From: Deltaproteobacteria bacterium
Lineage (GTDB): Bacteria; Desulfobacterota; SM23-61
NCBI GenBank assembly: GCA_026388915.1
Contig: JAPLIW010000696.1
Coordinates: 1 to 18,885 of the forward strand
DNA length: 18,885 nt
Direction: 5' to 3'
The notes beneath the pieces were generated by a model, which worked only from the letters and a program-made list of their open reading frames with translations, searched no databases and had not been told where the DNA came from. Of this stretch, positions 6,851 to 13,075 are shown in pieces (the first letter of the stretch is position 1; the number at the start of each line of letters is the position of its first letter). A program made the position numbers and the translations under genes.

Positions 6851-6868
6851 TGAATGATTATTCATTCA
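6851..6868. promoter_or_regulatory. FadR/TetR-like palindromic operator at the hppA promoter
   Basis: TGAATGATTATTCATTCA has perfect 7-bp arms (TGAATGA/TCATTCA) around TTAT. It closely matches the operator recognised by Bacillus-type FadR (YsiA, TetR family; consensus TGAATGAMTANTCATTCA), with one mismatch in the centre. A second overlapping pairing, GAATGAAT/ATTCATTC, lies at 6848-6867. It covers the predicted transcription start, a position suited to repression. The cognate regulator is not in this window. Confidence 0.65.
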
Positions 6869-6872
6869 AAGA

Positions 6873-6902
6873 TTCATAGCACAGCGGTTAAATTTTTGTC
6901 AA
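6873..6902 (-). promoter_or_regulatory. hppA promoter
   Basis: On the minus strand, a perfect TTGACA (6897-6902) is followed after 18 nt by TATGAA (6873-6878, 4 of 6). TGC immediately precedes the -10 box, giving an extended -10. The start of transcription would fall at about 6866, inside the palindrome at 6851-6868. The leader to the ATG at 6787 is about 80 nt. Confidence 0.7.
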
Positions 6903-7008
6903 GCCCTTTTCTAGCTTCTTACAACTATTTTTTAGGGGTTAGATGGCAGGTCGCGAAGGCTGGCCGGGGGGAAAGAATGGGTTCGGGAGCGCCCGCTAGC
7001 ACAAAGCA

Positions 7009-7042
7009 AAGAGGCATAATTCCTTGCGGAATTATGCCTCTT
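7009..7042 (-). terminator. Terminator of the 147-residue exported protein gene
   Basis: A perfect 15-bp stem (AAGAGGCATAATTCC at 7009-7023 with its complement at 7028-7042) closes a 4-nt loop. Read on the minus strand, it is followed by CTTTGCTTTG, which is only moderately T-rich. It lies 39 nt after the stop at 7082. Confidence 0.75.
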
Positions 7043-7081
7043 CCTCTACTCGACGAAGAAAAGCGATTCACCAGCCTTTTC

Positions 7082-7525
7082 TTACTTCTTGGGAGCCTCT
7101 TTCTGCTTCGGAGCTTCTTTCTTGGGAGCCTCTTTCTTCGGTGCGGGCACGGAGATGGAAGTGGCCACCATCTGGTCGCCGTCCTTCTTGTACATGACGG
7201 TCACCTTGGCGCCCTCTTTAATCTCGCCTTTGACCTTGGCGTCGGCGGCGATGTTAAACATCATCTCCTTGTCCTTCGCCTTCACCTTGATCGTCTTTCC
7301 GATGGCATCATAAGTCGCAACGGTTCCCGCAGCCTTCAGCACTTTGGGCTTATCGGCCTTGGGTTTCGCTTTCTCCGCTGCCGGTTTGGGAGCGGGCGCG
7401 GGAGCTGCCTTCTCAGGAGCCGTAGCTGCGGGCTTCTCGGTCTTCGCCGGAGCCTGCGCCATGACTCCGCTCGCGAAGGCCAACATCGTCAACAGAGCTA
7501 CCACTAGAACCAGTACTCTTTTCAT
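7082..7525 (-). CDS. Exported Lys/Ala/Pro-rich protein with a central beta domain
   Basis: This 147-residue protein has a signal sequence (1-23, ending VMAQA). A Lys/Ala/Pro-rich linker follows at about 24-62. A compact beta-rich segment at about 64-127 (AAGTVATYDAIGKTIKVK, FNIAADAKVKGEIKEGAKVTVMY) resembles the small OB-like domains of the DUF5666 type. The tail repeats KKEAPKKEAPKQKEAPKK. Its location is periplasmic or cell-surface. A GGGG-containing purine run precedes the ATG, and the gene ends at the hairpin at 7009-7042. The specific function is unknown. The next upstream gene encodes another Lys/Pro/Ala/Glu-rich envelope protein, with a MITE-like element between them. Confidence 0.7.
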   Translation of the reverse strand: MKRVLVLVVALLTMLAFASGVMAQAPAKTEKPAATAPEKAAPAPAPKPAAEKAKPKADKPKVLKAAGTVATYDAIGKTIKVKAKDKEMMFNIAADAKVKGEIKEGAKVTVMYKKDGDQMVATSISVPAPKKEAPKKEAPKQKEAPKK

Positions 7526-7565
7526 TCTCTTTTACCCCTTTCTGGTTTTTTAAATCACTTCATTT

Positions 7566-7698
7566 GATGAACTCGTAAAAAGTCGCAATTCCATAGAATT
7601 CGTCATTCCGGCGAAAGCCGGAATCCAGTTATTTCAAGATGTTCTGGACCCCGGCTTTCGCCGGGGTGACGCTCCAAGAGACTTTTTACGAGATCATC
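7566..7698. mobile_element. MITE-like inverted-repeat element, 133 bp
   Basis: Terminal inverted repeats of 19 bp (18 matching) lie at 7566-7584 (GATGAACTCGTAAAAAGTC) and 7680-7698. Inside are two opposed mini-hairpins: ATTCCGGC-GAAA-GCCGGAAT near 7604-7623, and CCCCGGC-TTTC-GCCGGGG near 7649-7666. The core of the second is the reverse complement of the first, so the whole element can fold into one cruciform. The ATTCC(n)GGAAT core resembles dRS3-type repeats of Neisseria in style. No ORF is present, so any transposition would need a transposase supplied elsewhere. Confidence 0.75.
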
Positions 7699-7727
7699 TC
7701 ATTTGGGTTAAGGAAAATCCCCAGAAA

Positions 7728-7946
7728 TTACTTCTTCTCCGGGGCTTTTTCAGGAGCCTTCTCAGGGGCCTTTTCCGCCGGTTTGGCCTCTTCGGCCTTC
7801 TTCTCGGGCTCGGCGGGCTTCACCGCCGGCTCTTCCTTCTTCGCGGGCTCGGCGGGCTTCGCTGGCTCCTCCTTCTTGGCGCAAGCGGCCACCATGATGG
7901 TCACGGCAAAGAGCACGCACACCAACAGAGCGATCAGTTTCTTCAT
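7728..7946 (-). CDS. Small lipoprotein with Lys/Pro/Ala/Glu repeats (72 aa)
   Basis: A lipoprotein signal is visible: MKK, a hydrophobic core (LIALLVCVLFAVTIM) and the lipobox VAAC, making Cys21 the likely lipidated residue. The remaining 51 residues are almost only Lys, Glu, Pro, Ala and Val, with repeats such as EPAKPAEPAKKEEPA and a final EKAPEKAPEKAPEKK. Such extended chains can span the periplasm. The start is set by a near-perfect AAAGGAGGTGA site, which implies strong expression. No catalytic residue is present and no family is recognised. Length variation by repeat slippage would be expected. It lies between the MITE-like element and another small lipoprotein gene. Confidence 0.8.
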   Translation of the reverse strand: MKKLIALLVCVLFAVTIMVAACAKKEEPAKPAEPAKKEEPAVKPAEPEKKAEEAKPAEKAPEKAPEKAPEKK

Positions 7947-8031
7947 TGATTCTCACCTCCTTTTCTTTAAAATCCTCAACTCCCCCGGGAGAGGAAGCAA
8001 AGTGTATATAATCAAAGGATGCCAAAAACTT

Positions 8032-8343
8032 TTACTTTTTCCTATCCCCGCTCTTCAACTGGGCCCTGAAGGTCTCCACATCCTTCTGCAAGTTCTGGAT
8101 TTCCTGATGAAGGGCCGCGATCTCTAGATGTAGCTGAGCGACCCGCATATGCATCTTGGAATTATCCGATTTGAGCGCGATGAGTTCTCTCCTTAATTTT
8201 TCGTTCTCCGCGCTTACGTCAACGATCTCTTCCTTTAACTTGTCGTTTTCCGATTTCAGACTGCCGCACCCTGCCAAAATCAGCAGGATGACCGCCCAAA
8301 GGGGCCAATAGGCCGACCGCATTTGATGGGGAAAGAATCTCAT
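8032..8343 (-). CDS. Small coiled-coil lipoprotein
   Basis: A 103-residue reading from ATG 8343 (or 96 residues from ATG 8322) gives a short basic/aromatic N-region, a hydrophobic core (WPLWAVILLIL) and the lipobox LAGC, so the mature protein is lipid-anchored at Cys. The rest is a leucine-zipper-like coiled coil (SENDKLKEEI, ENEKLRREL, LHQEIQNLQKDVETF) with a basic end, in the style of Lpp-like or EnvC-like spacers but matching no family I can name. Neither start has a clear Shine-Dalgarno site; longer in-frame starts exist (to 8445) but add an unlikely N-terminus. It precedes the KPAE-rich lipoprotein by 85 nt and may share a message with it. Confidence 0.65.
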   Translation of the reverse strand: MRFFPHQMRSAYWPLWAVILLILAGCGSLKSENDKLKEEIVDVSAENEKLRRELIALKSDNSKMHMRVAQLHLEIAALHQEIQNLQKDVETFRAQLKSGDRKK

Positions 8344-8445
8344 TTCATTTTGGCGCCGTGTACTAAAGCCTGCTTTCCCCCTAAGCAAGAAAAATACCAG
8401 AAGGAAATTTAAGGCTTTGAAATTCTTTAACAATATAAATACCAA

Positions 8446-8623
8446 ATGAAAATCATGTGGTTATACTATATTTCCGGCCATGAACCAAAGAATAGAAAAT
8501 CACTTCTCAACGAAATTATAATAACAAGAATGCCTCACTTATTCGTAAAAATTCAAATAAGTTAAATATTTCAATATATTGAAAAAATGGGGCACAAATG
8601 ATATGTGGGGCGAAATGTCACAA
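8446..8623. other. AT-rich intergenic stretch with a 16-nt perfect palindrome
   Basis: This 178-nt gap is much richer in A and T than its surroundings and shows no coding sequence. TTTCAATATATTGAAA (8569-8584) is a perfect palindrome about 40 nt after the response-regulator stop; it could be a protein-binding site or a weak stem. The promoter of the coiled-coil lipoprotein must lie here if it is transcribed separately, but no convincing -35/-10 pair was found. Confidence 0.4.
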
Positions 8624-9988
8624 TCAGCGTTTGATGGTTAGTCCAAGGCGGGTAGCCATGCGGTAGAGGGTCCGGCGGTCAATTCCCAGGATGTCCGCGG
8701 CTTTTTTCTTGTTCCCCCCTGTCTCTTCCAGGACCTTCTGGATGTAGAGTTTCTCCAATTCGGAAAGGGGCATGCGGGAAGGGATGGAACTCAGGCTCAC
8801 CTGGGCGGGCTCCATCTGAAGGCGCCGGGGAAGATCCTCGGGCAGGATCAGGTTGGTGCCGGAAAGGGTGGCGGCCCGTTCAAGCACGTTTTCCAGCTCC
8901 CGCACGTTCCCCGGCCACCGGTGGCGGACCAGAAGATCCATGGCTTCCGGGGAGATGCGGGAGACGGGCTTGTTATTCTGGGACGCATACTTCCTCAGGA
9001 AATGGTCGGCCAGGAGCGGAACGTCCTCCGGTCGTTCCCGGAGGGAAGGAAGGTGAATCGAAACCACGTTGAGACGGTAGAAGAGGTCTTCCCGGAATTT
9101 CTTTTCCGTAACCAGAGCTTCCAGGTTCTGGTTGGTGGCGGCCACGATGCGCACGTCGATCTTGATCGTCTCCGTGCCCCCCACCCGCTTGATCTCGTGC
9201 TCCTGGAGGACCCGGAGAAGCTTGGCCTGCATGGCCAGGCTGATGTCTCCAATCTCGTCGAGAAAGCAGGTCCCCCGGTCCGCCTCCTCGAAGAGGCCCT
9301 TTTTCGCGGCCACCGCGCCGGTGAAAGCCCCCCGCACATGGCCGAAAAGCTCGCTCTCCAGGAGGGTTTCCGCCAGGGAGCTGCAATCCACGGCCACAAA
9401 GGGGCGCGCGGCCCTGGGGCTGTTGAAATGGATGGCCCGGGCGATCAGCTCTTTTCCGGTCCCGCTCTCGCCGGTGACCAGGACCGTGGAGCGGCTCTCC
9501 GCCACCCGGGCGATGGTCTTGTAGACCTGGAGCATCTGGGGACTGCGTCCCACGATGTTCTCCAGTTTATACTTGGTGATCAGCTCCTGGCGGAAGTGGA
9601 TATTCTCCTCCACCAGTCGCCTCTGCTCCAGGGCCCTTTGGAGGGTCAGTTTGATTTCATCGAGTTTGAAAGGCTTGCTTACATAGTCATAAGCGCCCTC
9701 TTTGATGGCCCGGATGGCGGTCTCGATCGAGCCGAAGGCGGTCATCATGATGATGATGGTCTCCGGGCTCCTCTGCCGGTAGGCCCGCAGGACCTCCATC
9801 CCGTCCACATCGATCATTTTAATATCGCTGAGGACCACATCGTAGGTCTGCTTTTCCCCCCGGTCGATCGCCTCCCGTCCGTCCAGGGCCTTATGCACGG
9901 CGTACCCTTCTTTGGACAGAACCTCCTCCAGGAGGTTGCAGGTGATTTCATCGTCATCCACCACAAGGACCCGAACGGGAGCAGCCAT
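8624..9988 (-). CDS. NtrC-family sigma-54-dependent response regulator
   Basis: This 454-residue protein has the full three-domain layout. The receiver (about 1-120) has the acidic pocket DDD 11-13, phospho-acceptor Asp55, Thr83 and Lys105. The AAA+ domain (about 143-370) has Walker A GESGTGKE (173-180), the sigma-54 contact loop GAFTGA (220-225), Walker B CFLDEIGD (241-248) and the RWPGNVREL sensor II region. A Fis-type helix-turn-helix (about 411-452) contains KKAADILGIDRRTLYR. When phosphorylated, such proteins form ATPase rings that open sigma-54 promoters. It starts 2 nt after the stop of the sensor kinase gene, with GGAGG inside the kinase end, so the two form a translationally coupled pair. 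The target genes are unknown; no sigma-54 promoter was found in the window. Confidence 0.95.
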   Translation of the reverse strand: MAAPVRVLVVDDDEITCNLLEEVLSKEGYAVHKALDGREAIDRGEKQTYDVVLSDIKMIDVDGMEVLRAYRQRSPETIIIMMTAFGSIETAIRAIKEGAYDYVSKPFKLDEIKLTLQRALEQRRLVEENIHFRQELITKYKLENIVGRSPQMLQVYKTIARVAESRSTVLVTGESGTGKELIARAIHFNSPRAARPFVAVDCSSLAETLLESELFGHVRGAFTGAVAAKKGLFEEADRGTCFLDEIGDISLAMQAKLLRVLQEHEIKRVGGTETIKIDVRIVAATNQNLEALVTEKKFREDLFYRLNVVSIHLPSLRERPEDVPLLADHFLRKYASQNNKPVSRISPEAMDLLVRHRWPGNVRELENVLERAATLSGTNLILPEDLPRRLQMEPAQVSLSSIPSRMPLSELEKLYIQKVLEETGGNKKKAADILGIDRRTLYRMATRLGLTIKR

Positions 9989-9990
9989 GG

Positions 9991-11595
9991 TCAGACAGCC
10001 TCCGGCGAGAAAACGGGGAGTTGAACCCGGATGGTGGATCCCTTTCCCTCTTCGCTCTCGATCTCCATCCGGCCGTGATGGCTCCGGACGATATCTTCAC
10101 AGATGCTCAAACCCAATCCGGCCCCCTTGCCCGGAGCTTTGGTGGTGAAGAAAGGCTCCAGGGCCTTCCTCTTCACTTCCAGAGACATGCCGGCGCCTGT
10201 ATCCTGGACCGCCACTTCGACCCAATGGCCGTCCTGGCCCGAGGCGGTCGGCGAAGCGGTGACCAGGGTGAGGACTCCTCCCCGGAGCATGGCATCGATG
10301 GCGTTGTTAACCAGGTTGAGAAAGACCTGCTGGAGAAGGCTGGGGTCGCCGGCCACGGGAGGAAGGGAGGGATCCAGCCGCCGCACCAGTTGAATCTCCC
10401 GCATGGACATCCCCGGCTGAGTGAGCGTCATCACCGTCTCCAACAGCTGGTTGATATCCAGCGCCTGGACCTGCGGCTCGGGCTGCCGGGTCGAGTGGAG
10501 CAGGTTGTGAATCGTCTGGGTCAGCCGGTCGAGCTGGGATTCGATGATCTTCAGGCGCGTGGTCATCGACTCCGATCCCGTCTCTTCGGCGAGTATGAGC
10601 TGGATATAGCCGGAGATGGAGTTCAGGGGGGTTCCGATTTCGTGGGCCATGGTGGCCGCCACGTGCCCCAGGGCCGAGAGTTTTTCCGCCTGAACCAGCT
10701 GGCGCTGCGCCCGGAAGAGAGACTCGTTGGCCTGGCGCAGTTCTTCATTCCGCTGGGCCAGCTCGCGGGTGGCCGCCTCGACCCTCCGGGTCAGCTCCTC
10801 GTTGAACTGGCTGATCCGGGAGAGCATCCGGTTGAAGTGGATGGTGAGAAGGCCCAGCTCATCCCGGGATCCCACCGGGACGGCCACATTCAGTTTCCCG
10901 TCCTCGGCTTCGGACATGGCCTGGACCAGCTGCCGGATGGGACGATGGATGGCCCGGCTGAAGAATACCGCCAGGATGAGGATCAGAATCGCCACGCTGA
11001 TGAGCGTAAACAGGATGGTCCGGGTCCGCTTGTCGGCCAGGAACGTCTCCACCTCTTCCAGAGAAGTCAGAATGCGAATCCCCCCCACGGCCCTTCTCCC
11101 GACGTGAAGGGGAGCCAGAATCTCCCAATGGGGATGATCGTCACGGGTCACGAGGGTCGAAAGGACCATGTCCCTCTTCAGAGAATCGAGGCTTTGGTGA
11201 CTGATCCCCAGGTCCTTCCCCTCCCAGCTGGAGACCACGATCTTGTAGGTGTTTCGGTGAAAGAGGAAGATGTCGATGGCTTTGATGGAAGGGCGAGCGT
11301 GCATCCAGCTGGCGATTTCCTCTTCCAGGAAAGCGATATTCTCCAGGTCCTTCTGAGTGTAAATTTTGGCGTCAAATTCCCGGGTCACATAGATCGACCT
11401 CTCCTTCCACAACTCCCGCTGCGAATGCTCGCTCAGCCGGAATTCGAGGAAGGAGAAGAGGACCAGAACGCTGACGACCACGACGGTGAAGAGAAGGGTG
11501 ATCCGGGTCTGGAGTCCCAGGGGTCGCTGCCGAAAGGGGGACCCCCCCCGATAAAAATTGCGAATTTTCTCCCACCAGGGTTTGATGAACGACAT
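9991..11595 (-). CDS. Membrane sensor histidine kinase (NtrB/ZraS-like), partner of the sigma-54 regulator
   Basis: This 534-residue kinase has helix TM1 (about 32-51), a periplasmic sensor of about 140 residues with no motif I recognise, TM2 (about 193-213), HAMP (about 211-266), and a coiled linker. The HisKA box is HEIGTPLN, with His318 as the phosphorylation site. The HATPase_c domain has N box NLVNNAIDAM (427-436), G1 DTGAGM (465-470), F box PFFTTK (481-486) and G2 GKGAGLGLSI (489-498). The ATG at 11595 is chosen because a basic N-tail and TM1 follow it in the normal arrangement; the longer frame to 11733 would overlap the previous gene. Its ribosome site is weak. Placement behind mreBC suggests an envelope-linked signal, which is inference. 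Confidence 0.93.
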   Translation of the reverse strand: MSFIKPWWEKIRNFYRGGSPFRQRPLGLQTRITLLFTVVVVSVLVLFSFLEFRLSEHSQRELWKERSIYVTREFDAKIYTQKDLENIAFLEEEIASWMHARPSIKAIDIFLFHRNTYKIVVSSWEGKDLGISHQSLDSLKRDMVLSTLVTRDDHPHWEILAPLHVGRRAVGGIRILTSLEEVETFLADKRTRTILFTLISVAILILILAVFFSRAIHRPIRQLVQAMSEAEDGKLNVAVPVGSRDELGLLTIHFNRMLSRISQFNEELTRRVEAATRELAQRNEELRQANESLFRAQRQLVQAEKLSALGHVAATMAHEIGTPLNSISGYIQLILAEETGSESMTTRLKIIESQLDRLTQTIHNLLHSTRQPEPQVQALDINQLLETVMTLTQPGMSMREIQLVRRLDPSLPPVAGDPSLLQQVFLNLVNNAIDAMLRGGVLTLVTASPTASGQDGHWVEVAVQDTGAGMSLEVKRKALEPFFTTKAPGKGAGLGLSICEDIVRSHHGRMEIESEEGKGSTIRVQLPVFSPEAV

Positions 11596-11650
11596 GGAGC
11601 GAAACCTAAAAAAGTTTCTCACCGGGGATGATACGCTGTTTGGATGCCCT

Positions 11651-12127
11651 TCACCCCAGGGTTTTTCCGAAGATGATTTTGTGATCCCCCGGGCGGTAAT
11701 AATCCAGAATTCTGGCCAGTTCTCCATATCCATGCTTCCGGTAGAAGGCGCGCGGGTTTTCGTAGGCAGGGGTGGAAGAAGTTTCGATGAGCAGAAGCCG
11801 GGCCTGCCGCCGGATCATCTCTTCTTCCGCCTGGAGGAGAAGGGAGGAGCCGATTCCCCGGTCTCCGTGAGCGGGATGAACTCCGATCCAATAGATGTCA
11901 TACGCCGCATCGGTGAGCGGAGCTTTTCCGAAGCAGACGTACCCCCGAATCTCCCCCTCTTTTCCCTCGGCGCAGAGAATCACATAATCTTCTTCGCCTG
12001 GATGAGCCAGGGCAATATCAATCAGCTCCAGGGCCACGCGGATTTCTTCGGGATGGAAATGGGTCTGGGCGTTGAGAAGGGCCTGCAGGCCGGCCCGGTC
12101 TTGGGGCTGGATTTTCCGGACCTTCAC
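11651..12127 (-). CDS. GNAT-family N-acetyltransferase
   Basis: This 158-residue single-domain protein has the acetyl-CoA binding motif A as IGVHPAHGDRGIGSSLL (about 81-97), where the (D)RGIGS turn holds the pyrophosphate. The closing motif B is AFYRKHGYGELARI (127-140), with the conserved FYxxxGY pattern. The substrate cannot be read from the sequence; protein, antibiotic or small amines are all possible. It begins with GTG, and the GTGA overlaps the mreC stop by 4 nt, so translation is coupled to mreC. In many bacteria this position after mreC is held by mreD, which is not seen here. It is followed after 55 nt by the sensor kinase. Confidence 0.85.
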   Translation of the reverse strand: MKVRKIQPQDRAGLQALLNAQTHFHPEEIRVALELIDIALAHPGEEDYVILCAEGKEGEIRGYVCFGKAPLTDAAYDIYWIGVHPAHGDRGIGSSLLLQAEEEMIRRQARLLLIETSSTPAYENPRAFYRKHGYGELARILDYYRPGDHKIIFGKTLG

Positions 12128-12948
12128 GATTTGGATCCCTCTCCCAGGACCAGAACCTCTTCCAGTTTGGACAGGTCCACCGAAGGGTTCACTTCGATGT
12201 ATTGAAAAATCCCCGGCCGCTTTCGGTCCACCTGACTGACCGTCCCGACCACCAGTCCCTTGGGGAAAATCCCTCCCAGGCCGGAGGTCATGACGGTGTC
12301 TCCCACCTGAACATCTTCATTCTTCTGCACATATTTGAGGATACAGACCTCGTCGATCTTCCCTTCCATGATCCCCTGGGCGCGGGAGCGCTGGATGACC
12401 ACGTCCACGGCGCTGTTGGGATCGATAATCAGGAGCACTTTGGCGGTGCCCGGAGACACCTCGATCACCCGGCCCACCACCCCTTCGGAGGTGGCCACGG
12501 CCATGTCCTTGGCGATTCCGTCTCCTTCCCCCTTATTGATCAGAAGGGTCTTGAACCAGCTGGAAGCCCCCCGGGCGTAAATCTGGGCGAGCTGGCTCCG
12601 GTGAGGAAACTGGGACCGGAAGGAGGAAAGCTTTTTCAGGCGCTCATCCGTCTGGAGGGCTTCCCGGAGGCGGTTGTTTTCTTCCTTCAGGCCGTAAATG
12701 ACCTTTCTCAGATCCCGGTTTTCCTGTTGAACCCGGGAAAGAAAGATGTAGTCCTCTCCCACCTCTTTAAACCAGAGGAACGTTTTCTGGGCTCCCTGCT
12801 GGAAGGGAAAGGCAACCTGCATGAGCACCTTTTCCACCAAGGACGTCTGCCGGTCTTCCCGCGCATACAGGGCCAGGAGGACAAGGGCCAGGAAGAGAAA
12901 GAGAACGGCGGTAATGAACAGGCGGAAGCGCTTCAGTAGATCCAGCAT
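12124..12948 (-). CDS. mreC: Rod-shape-determining protein MreC
   Basis: MreC is the periplasmic scaffold of the elongasome. It links MreB filaments inside the cell to the penicillin-binding and RodA synthases outside. The 274-residue protein has a short cytosolic N-tail, one membrane helix (about 10-28), a coiled-coil dimerisation segment (about 62-100), and the two beta domains with the family signatures GVVGRVIEVSPGTAKVLLI followed by DPNSAVDV, and VGDTVMTSGLGGIFPKGLVVG. Length is typical. It lies 127 nt downstream of mreB, a gap filled by a heptamer-phased inverted repeat, and overlaps a GNAT gene by 4 nt. The start has only a weak ribosome site (GGGTGAG). Confidence 0.95.
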   Translation of the reverse strand: MLDLLKRFRLFITAVLFLFLALVLLALYAREDRQTSLVEKVLMQVAFPFQQGAQKTFLWFKEVGEDYIFLSRVQQENRDLRKVIYGLKEENNRLREALQTDERLKKLSSFRSQFPHRSQLAQIYARGASSWFKTLLINKGEGDGIAKDMAVATSEGVVGRVIEVSPGTAKVLLIIDPNSAVDVVIQRSRAQGIMEGKIDEVCILKYVQKNEDVQVGDTVMTSGLGGIFPKGLVVGTVSQVDRKRPGIFQYIEVNPSVDLSKLEEVLVLGEGSKS

Positions 12949-12992
12949 CGGCTTAACTCACCCGCAAGAGCAAGGAGCTTAACTTCAAAGAA

Positions 12993-13069
12993 AGCTCATA
13001 GCTCATGGCTCAAAGCAAGAACTTTGAACTGCGCCCTATGCGCTATCAGCTATCAGCTATGAGCTTTTT
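12993..13069. repeat. Heptamer-phased repeat element B with 13-bp inverted ends, between mreB and mreC
   Basis: Eleven consecutive 7-nt units run in one phase, including AGCTCAT twice at the left and GCTATCA twice then GCTATGA at the right. The outer arms AAAGCTCATAGCT (12991-13003) and AGCTATGAGCTTT (13055-13067) are perfect inverted repeats, so the mRNA between mreB and mreC can form a long hairpin. This could lower mreC expression relative to mreB; that is inference. Confidence 0.7.
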
Positions 13070-13075
13070 GGGGGC

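Noticed and set aside
8010..8030. TTTGGCATCC region as a sigma-54 promoter for the KPAE-rich lipoprotein
   Set aside because: It has the GG of the -24 element, but the GC dinucleotide at the correct distance is missing (TT instead).
10021..11631. Long open frame (536 codons) on the plus strand opposite the sensor kinase, and similar long frames opposite the response regulator, ppiD and ompA
   Set aside because: They mirror the real genes in GC-rich DNA, lack family motifs, and have His/Gly/Pro/Arg-heavy composition typical of antisense readings.
11596..11733. Upstream in-frame extension of the sensor kinase
   Set aside because: It would overlap the GNAT gene by more than 80 nt and adds a non-typical N-terminus before the membrane helix.
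12993..13069. Repeats as a CRISPR array
   Set aside because: The units are 7 nt, degenerate and contiguous, with no spacer/repeat alternation and no cas genes nearby.
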